This document shows positions 34,888-44,541 of a stretch of 64,000 bases of DNA, in pieces. Numbering within the stretch: position 1 is the first letter of the stretch; each line of letters opens with the position of its first letter. Below the pieces are notes generated by a model. It did not search any database, was not told the origin of the DNA, and saw only the letters and a list, made by a program, of their open reading frames with translations. The stretch is from Planctobacterium sp047947135 (GTDB lineage: Bacteria > Pseudomonadota > Gammaproteobacteria > Enterobacterales > Alteromonadaceae). A program made the translations under genes and the position numbers. The DNA lies in NCBI GenBank assembly GCA_047947135.1, contig CP170457.1:2356001-2420000 (forward strand), written 5' to 3'.

Positions 34888-35589
34888 TCAGGGCATCACC
34901 AAAGGCTGTAGTTTCGTATCTGGCCAGGGGTGCTTATTGCCAGGTGTCATTACCGTGACGGCTTCGCGAAACCTGTCATTAAAATAGAGACCTGTAGTAG
35001 GAAGCTGGGAATAGCAGAACAACTGCTGCTGGAATGTAAAAGCCAGGTGCCAGGCATGCAGATACAGCCTGTCTGCTTTTTCTCCGCCATAACGGTTGTC
35101 TCCCAAAATGGCGGCGCCAATACTTTTCAATGCAACCCTAAGTTGATGGGTTTTTCCGCTGTAAGGCTTCAATAAAAATAGCCGCAAACCGGGTTGTATG
35201 GAATGACTGAAAAAATGGGTAACCGCCGGATTGGACTTTGATTTCAGCAGTTTGTAATTGCCATTGCGGCTGGATTGCATATCGCCGACAATACTACCTT
35301 GTTTTTTTTGTGGTTTGCTGCTGCTCAGTGCCAAATAATATTTTACTGTTTGTCGCGTTGCAAAAGCCTGAGATAGCTCAGCCGCAGATTTCTGGTTGCG
35401 GGCAATCAACAACAATCCTGACGTGTCAGCGTCGAGCCTGTGTACCGGCCATAATGAATCACAATTCAGTTGCTGTTGCAGATGGGGAATGATACCCGTT
35501 TGCTGGTGTTGACTGTGCATATGCATCCCCGTCGGCTTATCCACAACGAAAAAGTCATCATGCTGTGCAACGATAGGTACAGTTGCCAA
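34888..35589 (-). CDS. RluA-family pseudouridine synthase
   Basis: This 233-residue enzyme belongs to the RluA family, which isomerises uridine in rRNA or tRNA. The catalytic Asp is in PVHRLDADTSGLLL, and the stretch LKPYSGKTHQLRVALKSIG and ILGDNRYGG are family motifs. No S4 domain is present, which matches RluA/RluC-short or TruC-like members; which RNA site it modifies cannot be told. It lies between hpt and the PanE-like gene with gaps of 5 and 1 bp, so the three probably form one transcript. Confidence 0.85.
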   Translation of the reverse strand: MATVPIVAQHDDFFVVDKPTGMHMHSQHQQTGIIPHLQQQLNCDSLWPVHRLDADTSGLLLIARNQKSAAELSQAFATRQTVKYYLALSSSKPQKKQGSIVGDMQSSRNGNYKLLKSKSNPAVTHFFSHSIQPGLRLFLLKPYSGKTHQLRVALKSIGAAILGDNRYGGEKADRLYLHAWHLAFTFQQQLFCYSQLPTTGLYFNDRFREAVTVMTPGNKHPWPDTKLQPLVMP

Positions 35590-35594
35590 AATAC

Positions 35595-36152
35595 TCAGTT
35601 ATTTTCTAATAGTGATAGCGCTGCAGGGTAGTCCAAATCATTGACTGCATTGATGATGTCCGTTTTCTTTGTAGAGTCTATACCGGATTCATCCAGCAAC
35701 TGATCCAGTTTTTCTGGCTCAATGAATTCAAAGGCATTAAGCAAGTCATGTAACACATCACGGGCAGGTTTATCGGAAGCAGTTTGTTCAGAACTACCCG
35801 TATCTAACTTACCATCCGCTCTAATTTCATCCATGGATGCAAGCAATGAAGTATTGAAGTCGTGATAAGCTGCAGATAAGTCAGCCCCATCTTGTTTTGC
35901 CGCGTCCTCCAGGAGCTTTGCCTGAAGGTGCAGATTCCAGAAACCCAGGTTTCCGGCAACCCCTTTAATTGTATGTGCCTTTCTGCGGACTTCGGCAAAA
36001 TCAGCACTTTCGATAACCGTTTTCACCTCATCCGCCATGCCTGCGTAATCATTACAAAAACGTTCCAGCATTTTTTGTAGTAACTCGGCATTGCCACTTA
36101 GTTGGTTAAGGGCAAACTCCCTGTCGAAGATCACGTTGCTATCTTGTGCCAT
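35595..36152 (-). CDS. Histidine phosphotransfer (Hpt) protein
   Basis: This 185-residue protein contains an Hpt four-helix bundle (about residues 10-115) with the phospho-His in AHTIKGVAGNLG. A variable acidic linker follows (about 115-130), and then a helical C-terminal segment containing LLDESGIDS. It would relay phosphate between receiver domains. I start at ATG 36152 with AAGG seven bases upstream; the longer frame (to 36185) adds 11 residues without a better site. It is the first gene of a run with the pseudouridine synthase and PanE-like genes, an unusual mix. Confidence 0.8.
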   Translation of the reverse strand: MAQDSNVIFDREFALNQLSGNAELLQKMLERFCNDYAGMADEVKTVIESADFAEVRRKAHTIKGVAGNLGFWNLHLQAKLLEDAAKQDGADLSAAYHDFNTSLLASMDEIRADGKLDTGSSEQTASDKPARDVLHDLLNAFEFIEPEKLDQLLDESGIDSTKKTDIINAVNDLDYPAALSLLENN

Positions 36153-36325
36153 GCATTTACCTTGCCGCAAACATAGAGAACCCAAACATAAATCAATGGC
36201 CTTATAACCACAAGTCTAATGTAAAGAAAAAAGCGTTACATTTTTTGGGTTCTAATTTAGGCACGGTTCGTGTCATTATCTACGACTGATTGATACTTCG
36301 TGTTTAAATTTGCAAGGAATACTTA

Positions 36326-39187
36326 ATGAGATTGTTACTTGTTTTTGCTTTTTTGGCAGTACTGGCTGGATGTCAGCAAACGAGCAATACACCAGCTGAA
36401 ACAACTCTGAAATTACCTCAGGGTATTACGCTGGTTTCTTCCCATAGAGCGCAACAGGGATTGGGACTGGACTATAACAAGTATCGTCTTGATAACGGCT
36501 TAACCGTCATATTGCACGAGGATCATTCCGATCCTATGGTGCATGTGGACGTTACCTATCATGTTGGATCTGCGCGTGAAGAGCCGGGTAAGTCTGGCTT
36601 TGCCCATTTCTTTGAGCACATGATGTTTCAGGGGTCAAAGCATGTTGCAGATGAACAGCATTTTGAATTGATCACAGAAGCCGGTGGTGACATGAATGGC
36701 ACAACCAACAACGATAGAACTAATTACTATCAAACAGTGCCGGCAAATCAATTAGAGAAAGTTCTCTGGCTGGAAGCAGATCGCATGGGGTATTTGCTGC
36801 CGGCGGTCACTCAGGAGAAATTCGAGGTTCAGCGGGAAACGGTTAAGAATGAACGAGCCCAGCGAGTTGATAACCAACCTTATGGTTTGCGTCGTGAACG
36901 GATTATGGAGGCTCTATATCCGCAGGAGCACCCTTATTCCTGGCCGGTGATCGGTTATATTGAGGATCTGAACAGGGTTGATGTAGAAGATTTAAAACGG
37001 TTTTTTCAACGTTGGTATGGCCCGAATAATGCGGTACTCACCATCGGTGGTGCAATTAATCAACAGCAGGTATTGCGATGGGTCGTCAAATATTTCGGGA
37101 CTATTCCTGCTGGCCCCATTGTCAAGGATATGGCGAAAAAGCCAGTCTCGTTATCTGAGGATCGTTATCTGACAATCGAAGACGATGTGCATCTACCCTT
37201 ATTACAACTCACTTTTCCGACGGTGCATGTACGTCATGGCGATGAGGCGCCATTGGATGTGCTGGCGGATATTCTCGGCGGCGGCAAGACCTCTTTGTTT
37301 TATAAAAATCTGGTAAAAGATGGCTACGCCGTGCACGCTGGAGTAGGTCACCCTTGTATGGAATTGGCTTGTAATTTTGAATTGGTGGCGTTGCCCAATC
37401 CCCAGCGCGTTGCTCATTTGTCTGAGTTGGAAGGCATTATTCGCGCTACGCTGGCTGAGTTTGAGCAGCGTGGTGTTAATGAAGATGATCTGGCTCGAAC
37501 AAAGGCATCTATTCGTTCTGGCACTATTTACGGCTTGCAAAGTGTTGCGGGTAAAGTCAGCACCCTAGCTTACAATGAGACATTTGCTGGTGAGCCTGAT
37601 TTAGTGCAATACGATATTGAACGATATGAAAACGTCAACAAAGAAGATGTGATGCGTGTCTATCGCCGCTATATCAAAAACAAGTCCAGTATCGTACTCA
37701 GTATTGTACCGAATGGTCAGTCAGACATCGAAGCGAAAGCCGCAAACTTTGAGATCCCAGAGCGGCAGCTGACTAATAATCAAAACATTGATAAACCGTT
37801 TAAAGCGCCAAAGGTAAAAGCTGATTCGTTTGATCGTAGCAAGATTCCAGGCGTGGGTCCCAATCCTGTTATTTCGGTGCCAGCGTACTGGCAATCAGAA
37901 TTTGACAATGGCTTGAAGCTGATTGGTCATCGCACATCAGAAACCCCGACCGTTTCCATTTCATTGAATATCGAAGGCGGCCCCCTGCTTGATCCGATAG
38001 ATAAATCTGGATTGGCCGTGATGACCGCAGGCATGATGCAGGAAGCGACCAAAAACTTCAGTAATGAAGAAATGGAAAATGCGCTACGCAAATTGGGGAG
38101 TTCGATTCACTTTTCTGCCGCTGGACGTTTCACTTTTGTGCAAGTTAACAGTTTGACCGAGAACCTTGATGAGACACTGGCACTGCTAAAAGAAAAACTG
38201 CTTAATCCTGCATTTGACGAAGCGGATTTTGTGCGCTTGCAACAACGCTCTATTCAGGGCTTGCAACAATCCTTAAAAAATCCGGAAGTCCTTGCATCAC
38301 ATGCGGTGAAACAGGTGCTATATGGTTCGCAAAACCGGATTGCTTTGCCAGATAGCGGAAGTTTAGCGACGCTTAGTAACATCACCCTGGGAGATGTAAA
38401 AAGCTTCTACCAAAATTTTTATAATCCTTACCTGGCAAGCGCTATAGTGGTGGGGGAGATAGCACAAAACGACGTGCTAGAAAAACTCGCATTCCTCCGT
38501 GAGTGGCAACCGAATCGTTATCAAATACCTGACTATAATACCTTTCCAGCCCCATCAACGGACAAAGTCTATCTGGTGGATGATGAACAATCTGCGCAAA
38601 CGATAGTAAAAGTCGTAAAACGGTCATTACCTTATGATGCGCTGGGTGAGCACTTCAAAACTAAGTTGATGAACTTCCCGCTTGGAGGGCATTTTAACAG
38701 TCGCCTGAATCTAAATTTGCGTGAAGACAAAGGCTATACCTACGGTGCACGTACCAACTTCTTAGGAGGCAAGACGCTAGGTATGTTTGAGTTTTCTTCG
38801 GCAGTGAATAAACAGCATACGGTGGCCACATTGCAGGAGGTGCTTAATGAGCTTGAGCAATTCCGCAAATACGGTATTAGCGAAGCCGAAATGCAACTGA
38901 TGCGCAATGCCTACACTCAGGGTGATGCGCTAAAGTTTGAAACACCGATGAAAAAGGCTGGGTTTTTACGGCATTTAATGATTTATCAGCTAGATAACTC
39001 TTATGCAGACAAGCAAAATGCGATTATTAACACCATAAGTGCACGGGAGTTGAATCAACTCGCTAAGGAGCAACTGCAATTGCAGGATATGGAAATCATT
39101 CTGGTGGGCAACAAAGCTGATTTGGGGGAAGAATTAGCAGAATTCGCCGCCTCAATTGACAGAGAACTAATTGAATTAACCTGGTAA
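36326..39187 (+). CDS. M16 family zinc metallopeptidase lipoprotein
   Basis: This 953-residue protein is an insulinase-like (pitrilysin M16) protease with both M16 halves in one chain. It starts with a lipoprotein signal ending LAGC (C16), so it should be lipid-anchored in the envelope. The zinc site HFFEH is at 94-98, and the third ligand Glu lies in ETVKNE about 75 residues on. The second half has lost the zinc motif, as is normal for the pseudo-catalytic half. It probably degrades peptides in the periplasm. It is divergent from hpt, with its own terminator. Confidence 0.9.
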   Translation: MRLLLVFAFLAVLAGCQQTSNTPAETTLKLPQGITLVSSHRAQQGLGLDYNKYRLDNGLTVILHEDHSDPMVHVDVTYHVGSAREEPGKSGFAHFFEHMMFQGSKHVADEQHFELITEAGGDMNGTTNNDRTNYYQTVPANQLEKVLWLEADRMGYLLPAVTQEKFEVQRETVKNERAQRVDNQPYGLRRERIMEALYPQEHPYSWPVIGYIEDLNRVDVEDLKRFFQRWYGPNNAVLTIGGAINQQQVLRWVVKYFGTIPAGPIVKDMAKKPVSLSEDRYLTIEDDVHLPLLQLTFPTVHVRHGDEAPLDVLADILGGGKTSLFYKNLVKDGYAVHAGVGHPCMELACNFELVALPNPQRVAHLSELEGIIRATLAEFEQRGVNEDDLARTKASIRSGTIYGLQSVAGKVSTLAYNETFAGEPDLVQYDIERYENVNKEDVMRVYRRYIKNKSSIVLSIVPNGQSDIEAKAANFEIPERQLTNNQNIDKPFKAPKVKADSFDRSKIPGVGPNPVISVPAYWQSEFDNGLKLIGHRTSETPTVSISLNIEGGPLLDPIDKSGLAVMTAGMMQEATKNFSNEEMENALRKLGSSIHFSAAGRFTFVQVNSLTENLDETLALLKEKLLNPAFDEADFVRLQQRSIQGLQQSLKNPEVLASHAVKQVLYGSQNRIALPDSGSLATLSNITLGDVKSFYQNFYNPYLASAIVVGEIAQNDVLEKLAFLREWQPNRYQIPDYNTFPAPSTDKVYLVDDEQSAQTIVKVVKRSLPYDALGEHFKTKLMNFPLGGHFNSRLNLNLREDKGYTYGARTNFLGGKTLGMFEFSSAVNKQHTVATLQEVLNELEQFRKYGISEAEMQLMRNAYTQGDALKFETPMKKAGFLRHLMIYQLDNSYADKQNAIINTISARELNQLAKEQLQLQDMEIILVGNKADLGEELAEFAASIDRELIELTW

Positions 39188-39201
39188 TTGCATAATTTAC
39201 G

Positions 39202-39230
39202 AGCCAACTGCTTTAAAGCGGGTGGCTTTT
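39202..39230 (+). terminator. Terminator after the M16 peptidase gene
   Basis: An imperfect 13-position stem (39202-39214 with 39215-39227, one mismatch) centred on GCTTTAAAGC is followed by TTTT. It lies 15 bp after the M16 stop. Confidence 0.65.
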
Positions 39231-39304
39231 GCTTGAAAAGCGCATTATGCTCCCCATAATCCCAGGCATTGACAGAAGCCCGGTAGTCGGCAATAGGACA
39301 GACT

Positions 39305-40885
39305 TTGCAAGAACATAACAGGCAATTTGATACTCGCTTAACATTCCTTTCAGATCAAAGTGTTAAGCCTCTTCTTACGGATATACAGCATGGCATAGAG
39401 AGGGAAGCATTGCGTGTCAATGCCGATGGTTCTCTGGCTCAGACTGACCATCATCGTGAACTGGGTTCATCATTAACCCATCATTTTATCACCACGGACT
39501 TTTCAGAGTCGTTATTGGAATTTATCACGCCTCCCGAGCGTAAAATTCCAAAAACCATGGCGCAGTTATTTGATATTCATAAATTTGTGCTGCAAACCAT
39601 CGGTGAGGAACGATTATGGCCGATGAGTATGCCCTGTTTTATTCGGGATCAGAATGAGATCCGCTTAGCGCAATATGGCACCTCTAACGTTGGGAAAATG
39701 AAAACCTTGTATCGTCAGGGGCTTAAAAATCGCTATGGCAGTATGATGCAAGCAATAGCAGGTGTGCATTTTAACTTCTCCATGCCGGTTAATTTCTGGC
39801 AACCCTGGTTTGAGCTGACCCGTCACTGCAAGGAGAGCCAGCAAAACGTATCTGACGCCTACTTTGGCATGGTGCGCAATTATCGTCGACATTGCTGGAT
39901 GTTGCCTTTCTTTTTTGGTGCTTCCCCAGCGCTATGCAGCTCATTTTTAGAAGGTAAAAGCAGTCCGTTGCAGTTTAGCAAGTTGGGTGAGGGAACGATT
40001 TATTCGCCTTATGCCACATCATTGCGTATGAGTGATCTGGGTTACACTAACAGCGCTCAATCCAACTTGAATATCTGCTATAACCATATTGATTCTTATG
40101 TGGAATCATTGCGGCGAGCGATCAATACACCCTCAGAACGTTTTGCCAAATTTGCAGGGAAGATTGATGGTCAATATCAACAGCTCAACAGTAATGTGCT
40201 GCAAATAGAAAATGAACTGTATTCCCCGGTCCGACCTAAACAGCCCACTCGCAGTCTGGAAAAACCTTCAGATGCGTTAGCGGAAAGAGGGGTCAGCTAC
40301 GTCGAAGTCAGAGCCCTTGACGTCAACCCTTTTTCACCTGTGGGTATAGAGCCTGAACAAATTCACTTTTTGGATGTGTTTATGGTGCATTGCCTGATCA
40401 CTCCGGGTTTGCAGATGCCCCGTGACGAATTCGTACAATCTGAGAGTAATCTGCGTCAAGTTGTTGCCTATGGACGCGACCCGGCATGCTCGTTAACAAA
40501 AGATAACCGGCCAGTCGCGTTGCATTCCTGGGCTAATGAATTGTTGGCCCAGATGCAGGATATTGCGGGCATAATGGATGATGTGCACCAGACGAAAGTA
40601 TACAGTAAGGCAATTGCCGCAGCGCAGCAGCAAGTGCAGGAGCCGGAACTTACGGTATCAGGGCGTATATTAAAAACGTTGAAGGAAGAAAAGCTGGACA
40701 ACGGTGAACTGGCTTTGAAACTAGCAGAAGAACATAAAGCGGCTTTGTTAGCAGCAGAATATAAAATCCATGATGCGCAGTTCTTTAAGGAGCAGGCGCT
40801 GCATTCATGGGATTTACAGCATCAGATTGAGGCCAATGACAAAGTCGACTTTGATACCTTTCTGCTGCAGCAATTTGGGAAATAG
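39305..40885 (+). CDS. gshA: Glutamate-cysteine ligase
   Basis: This 526-residue enzyme is the gammaproteobacterial (E. coli-type) gamma-glutamylcysteine ligase, the first step of glutathione synthesis. Diagnostic stretches are GIEREALRV (near residue 28), SLTHHFITTDFSESLLEFITP and YVEVRALDVNPFSP. Length matches E. coli GshA (518). The start is a TTG at 39305 with AGGA upstream; it is a stand-alone gene, and gshB is not present. Confidence 0.96.
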   Translation: MQEHNRQFDTRLTFLSDQSVKPLLTDIQHGIEREALRVNADGSLAQTDHHRELGSSLTHHFITTDFSESLLEFITPPERKIPKTMAQLFDIHKFVLQTIGEERLWPMSMPCFIRDQNEIRLAQYGTSNVGKMKTLYRQGLKNRYGSMMQAIAGVHFNFSMPVNFWQPWFELTRHCKESQQNVSDAYFGMVRNYRRHCWMLPFFFGASPALCSSFLEGKSSPLQFSKLGEGTIYSPYATSLRMSDLGYTNSAQSNLNICYNHIDSYVESLRRAINTPSERFAKFAGKIDGQYQQLNSNVLQIENELYSPVRPKQPTRSLEKPSDALAERGVSYVEVRALDVNPFSPVGIEPEQIHFLDVFMVHCLITPGLQMPRDEFVQSESNLRQVVAYGRDPACSLTKDNRPVALHSWANELLAQMQDIAGIMDDVHQTKVYSKAIAAAQQQVQEPELTVSGRILKTLKEEKLDNGELALKLAEEHKAALLAAEYKIHDAQFFKEQALHSWDLQHQIEANDKVDFDTFLLQQFGK

Positions 40886-40912
40886 CCGACCAGCAGTATT
40901 TTGCATAGCCAT

Positions 40913-40937
40913 AAAAAAAGCCTGGCAGGCGCCAGGC
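40913..40937. terminator. Hairpin after gshA
   Basis: GCCTGGC-AGGC-GCCAGGC (40920-40937) is a 7-bp perfect stem with an A-tract on its left side. The T-tract therefore faces minus-strand transcription; on the plus strand there is only a hairpin. It may still slow or end gshA transcription. Confidence 0.5.
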
Positions 40938-40995
40938 ATAAGTTACTTCCAGGGAAAACACAAAACTAGAACACACATTTGTTAGGACGTCAGAA

Positions 40996-41640
40996 GTGGC
41001 TAATAAGTTCAAATTAATTTTAAAAAAATGCAAAAAAATCGGCCTTATTTCCTGCATTGCTTTAATGACGCAGGCTTGCAGCACATCGCCACCGAAAAAC
41101 GCACACAATCTGTGCGATATTTTTGAAGAAAAAAGTGATTGGTATGATGCTGCAGCTGATATGCGCGACAATTGGGGAGTGCCGATTCATGTACCAATGG
41201 CGATGATGTATCAGGAAAGTTCTTTCCGTGACGATGCCACCCCTCCACGCGACTATATCCTGTTTGGTCTAATCCCCTGGGGAAGAATAAGTTCTGCCTA
41301 CGGCTATTCACAGGCGAAGACACCCACCTGGCAAGACTACATGAGAGAGACGGGCAACAGCGGGGCTGACCGGGATGACTTTGAAGATGCTATTGATTTT
41401 ATGGGTTGGTTTATCAGCAAAACCTATAAAATCAATGGAGTGTCCAAATGGGATGCGTATTCACAATACCTGAATTACCACGAAGGCTGGGGTGGCTATA
41501 AACGTAAAACCTATAACAAGAAAAAGTGGCTGTTAAAAGTCGCTGGACGCGTTAAAAGCCGCTCTTTTACCTATGCAAAACAACTAAAATCCTGTGAAGA
41601 AGACCTACAACGAGGCTGGTTCTGGCGTTTGATTTTTTAA
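40996..41640 (+). CDS. SLT-type (lytic transglycosylase-like) lipoprotein
   Basis: This 214-residue protein begins with a basic signal, ending TQACS with the candidate lipid Cys at C28. The body has a transglycosylase SLT-like fold with catalytic Glu at about E74 in MMYQESSFRDDA, followed by GYSQAKTPTWQDY. It probably cleaves peptidoglycan in the periplasm from the outer or inner membrane leaflet. The start is GTG 40996 with an AGGA upstream. It is smaller than most lytic transglycosylases and stands alone between gshA and smrB. Confidence 0.75.
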   Translation: MANKFKLILKKCKKIGLISCIALMTQACSTSPPKNAHNLCDIFEEKSDWYDAAADMRDNWGVPIHVPMAMMYQESSFRDDATPPRDYILFGLIPWGRISSAYGYSQAKTPTWQDYMRETGNSGADRDDFEDAIDFMGWFISKTYKINGVSKWDAYSQYLNYHEGWGGYKRKTYNKKKWLLKVAGRVKSRSFTYAKQLKSCEEDLQRGWFWRLIF

Positions 41641-41666
41641 TGGTTTATTTCCAGAGCAAGTCAAGT

Positions 41667-42209
41667 TTATTGATGCATCTGCAATAACACTAATAGTGCG
41701 CCTTTACCGCCCCACAATAGCGGAGCTTCATGAAAGCCCAGCACATCCGGATGTTGTACCAGCCAGTTGGGCAGCTGTTTACGCAATACGCCACCGCTTC
41801 TGCCATGAATGATGCAGACACAGTGACTATGATACTTTTTCGCTTCATGCAGAAATTCAGCCAGGGTCCATTTCGCATTGTCCCGGGTGTAACCATGCAG
41901 GTCCAGTGTCATGTCGGGTGGGTACTCGCCACGTCTTAGTCGTTTGACTTCGCCAGAAATAGTTTTGTCGCGGGAGAATTGCAACGGTTGGTCGGGGGCA
42001 AAGTAAGCCTCATAACCATCGGAAAATTGAAAGCTGGCTCTTAATCGTTGTTGTTCATGGGACGCCACTTTGCTTTTTTGAATTCTGCGTTTGTCTTTTC
42101 TGTTAACCGTTGAATGTGGCGGCAATTTGTCCTGAACGAGGGGCTTCACACCTTTAATCGCATCATAAAAAAGCTGTATATCATCGTCAGGATCTTTGTC
42201 GTCGGTCAT
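41667..42209 (-). CDS. smrB: Smr domain endonuclease SmrB
   Basis: This 180-residue protein has a basic N-terminal region and a C-terminal Smr domain (about residues 98-175) with LDLHGYT and CIIHGRSGG plus GKGALLVLL. In E. coli SmrB cuts mRNA at collided ribosomes. The position, divergent from prmB (156 bp), is the same as in E. coli, which supports the name. Length matches E. coli SmrB (183). Confidence 0.92.
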   Translation of the reverse strand: MTDDKDPDDDIQLFYDAIKGVKPLVQDKLPPHSTVNRKDKRRIQKSKVASHEQQRLRASFQFSDGYEAYFAPDQPLQFSRDKTISGEVKRLRRGEYPPDMTLDLHGYTRDNAKWTLAEFLHEAKKYHSHCVCIIHGRSGGVLRKQLPNWLVQHPDVLGFHEAPLLWGGKGALLVLLQMHQ

Positions 42210-42364
42210 TATATTTCACAAATAAATCAGTTAAGAAGGGCAAACTATCTCGCCAGTTAGAGCAAAATCATCCAACAAAGAACAATTCCCCTTAAATAAG
42301 CAGTTTAATTTTACTTGGCACGCATTTATCATCAATGCCTTATTTTAAATTTCGAGGAACAGCT

Positions 42365-43309
42365 ATGAGCCACCCCGTATTTTTTATGCCAGAAGAACTG
42401 GAAGATGCTCAACAGGAGTTATCGACCGTTCTGGATATGGCTCGCTGGTCTTTTACGCAATTTAATCGGGCCGACGTGTATCTGGGACACGGCACCGACA
42501 ATGGGTGGGACGAGGCGTTGTCTCTACTTGCACATGTATTGCATTTACCGCAACCATTGCATCAGGATTTTTTCAAAGCCCGAACGACTCGTCAGGAGCG
42601 TCTCGCTATTTTGGAGTTTGTCCAACGTCGGATTGATGAACGCCTGCCTTTGGCTTACCTAACCAATGAAGCCTGGTTTTGTGGCTTGCCATTTTATGTA
42701 GACGAGCGTGTACTTATTCCACGCTCACCCTTCTCTGAATTAATAGATAACCGCTTTGAGAACTATCTTGAATCGGCACCGCAAAATATTCTGGATATGT
42801 GCACAGGCAGCGCCTGTATTGCAATCGCTGCGGCACACGCGTTCCCGGGAGCGCATGTGGATGCGGTCGATATAAGCAACGAGGCCTTGCAGGTTGCTGA
42901 TATTAATATTCAGGAACACCAACTGGCTGAGCGGGTCTTTCCCATAGAGTCGAATTTATTCGAACAGTTGGAGGGCCAGCATTACGACCTGATTATTTGT
43001 AATCCGCCCTACGTCGACGCCGAAGATATGGATGATCTGCCAGAAGAGTTTCACCATGAGCCTCGACTGGGTTTAGCTGCAGGGCAAGATGGTCTGGACT
43101 TGATACCCGCTATATTGCGGGGGGCAAACAAGCATTTAAATGAGGGTGGTTGGCTATTTATTGAAGTCGGCAATAGTCAGGTCCATATGCTTTCACGTTT
43201 TCCAGAATTACCTATCGTTTGGGTTAATCTGCATAAAGGTGGGCACGGTATTTTGGCAATAAATAAACAACAGTTAAGTGAATATTTTTCAGGAGAGCAG
43301 CAGCAATAA
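42365..43309 (+). CDS. prmB: Ribosomal protein uL3 glutamine methyltransferase
   Basis: This 314-residue SAM enzyme methylates a glutamine of ribosomal protein L3. It has the family N-terminal helical region, the SAM loop LDMCTGSACIAIA and the NPPY catalytic motif in IICNPPYVDAEDM. I start at ATG 42365, which has GAGGAA just upstream; the frame's earlier ATG at 42335 adds ten residues of no family character. Its stop overlaps the aroC start by one base (TAATG), so the pair is coupled. Confidence 0.94.
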   Translation: MSHPVFFMPEELEDAQQELSTVLDMARWSFTQFNRADVYLGHGTDNGWDEALSLLAHVLHLPQPLHQDFFKARTTRQERLAILEFVQRRIDERLPLAYLTNEAWFCGLPFYVDERVLIPRSPFSELIDNRFENYLESAPQNILDMCTGSACIAIAAAHAFPGAHVDAVDISNEALQVADINIQEHQLAERVFPIESNLFEQLEGQHYDLIICNPPYVDAEDMDDLPEEFHHEPRLGLAAGQDGLDLIPAILRGANKHLNEGGWLFIEVGNSQVHMLSRFPELPIVWVNLHKGGHGILAINKQQLSEYFSGEQQQ

Positions 43310-44394
43310 TGTCAGGCAATACCTTTGGAAAGTTGTTTACGGTGAGTACGTTTGGTGAAAGCCATGGTATTGCCATTGGTGGTGTCGTTGATGGTTGTCC
43401 TCCTGGATTGCCGTTAACTGAGGCCGATTTACAAGTCGATCTGGATCGACGCAAACCGGGTACGTCTCGTTATACCACAGCGCGCAGAGAAGAAGATAAA
43501 GTGCAAATTCTCTCGGGTGTCTTTGAAGGCAAAACGACGGGTACCTCGATTGGACTATTGATCCACAATCAGGACCAGCGTTCTAAAGATTACTCAAAAA
43601 TTAAAGATATCTTTCGTCCCGGCCATGCCGACTACACCTATCAACAGAAGTATGGCATTCGTGATTATCGCGGTGGTGGACGTTCTTCAGCGCGTGAAAC
43701 GGCAATCAGAGTTGCCGCGGGTGGTATAGCCAAAAAATATTTGCAGGCGTGCTTTGGGATTGAAATTCACGGTTATTTATCTCAGCTTGGACCCATCGAG
43801 TTGCAGCCGGTTGATTTGGCAGGTGTCAATGACAACCCGTTTTTCTGTCCAGAGCCAGATAAACTAGCTGCATTGGACGAGTATATGCGTGATTTGAAAA
43901 AATCCGGAGACTCCATTGGTGCTAAAGTCAGTGTCATGGCCAGTAATGTGCCCGTTGGTTTAGGCGAACCGGTGTTTGATCGGCTGGATGCCGACATTGC
44001 CCACGCAATGATGGGGATCAACGCGGTGAAAGGTGTTGAAATGGGAGATGGTTTTGCAGTGGTGAACCAAAAAGGCAGTGAACATCGTGATGTCATGACG
44101 CCAGACGGTTTTACTTCAAACCGCTCCGGTGGCGTGCTTGGGGGTATCAGTACGGGGCAGGATATCGTTGCACACATGGCATTAAAACCCACTTCCAGTA
44201 TCAGCATTCCGGGTGAAACCATTGATATTGAAGGTAAATCAGCTGAAGTCATTACCAAAGGCAGGCATGATCCCTGTGTTGGTATCCGGGCGGTACCTAT
44301 TGCAGAAGCCATGTTGGCGCTGGTCTTAATGGATCATTTGTTGCGACATCGTGCCCAAAACGCAGATGTTAAAAGTATCACCCCGCAAATTTAG
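43309..44394 (+). CDS. aroC: Chorismate synthase
   Basis: This 361-residue FMN-dependent lyase makes chorismate, the last shared step in aromatic amino acid synthesis. It starts MSGNTFGKLFTVSTFGESHG and carries HxE-type residues in GESHGIAIGGVVDG and the Arg-rich RRKPGTSRYTTARRE. Length matches E. coli AroC (361). It is coupled to prmB by a TAATG overlap, as in many gammaproteobacteria. Confidence 0.98.
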   Translation: MSGNTFGKLFTVSTFGESHGIAIGGVVDGCPPGLPLTEADLQVDLDRRKPGTSRYTTARREEDKVQILSGVFEGKTTGTSIGLLIHNQDQRSKDYSKIKDIFRPGHADYTYQQKYGIRDYRGGGRSSARETAIRVAAGGIAKKYLQACFGIEIHGYLSQLGPIELQPVDLAGVNDNPFFCPEPDKLAALDEYMRDLKKSGDSIGAKVSVMASNVPVGLGEPVFDRLDADIAHAMMGINAVKGVEMGDGFAVVNQKGSEHRDVMTPDGFTSNRSGGVLGGISTGQDIVAHMALKPTSSISIPGETIDIEGKSAEVITKGRHDPCVGIRAVPIAEAMLALVLMDHLLRHRAQNADVKSITPQI

Positions 44395-44421
44395 CGATCT
44401 TTTTAAGATTTCTCATCACGT

Positions 44422-44450
44422 CAGAAACCCCGCTTTGTGCGGGTTTTCTG
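44422..44450 (+). terminator. Terminator of aroC
   Basis: CAGAAACCCCGC (44422-44433), a 5-base TTTGT loop and GCGGGTTTTCTG (44439-44450) form a 12-position stem with one mismatch, 27 bp after the aroC stop. The T-run within the right arm supports transcript release. Confidence 0.8.
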
Positions 44451-44541
44451 ATCTCATTCCGGAACACGTGAAAAAAGTTTGCCGATTATGGAGGTTTAAT
44501 GCACTATCCAGGCTGGTGCGGATGTAACAAAAGTAAGAAGA

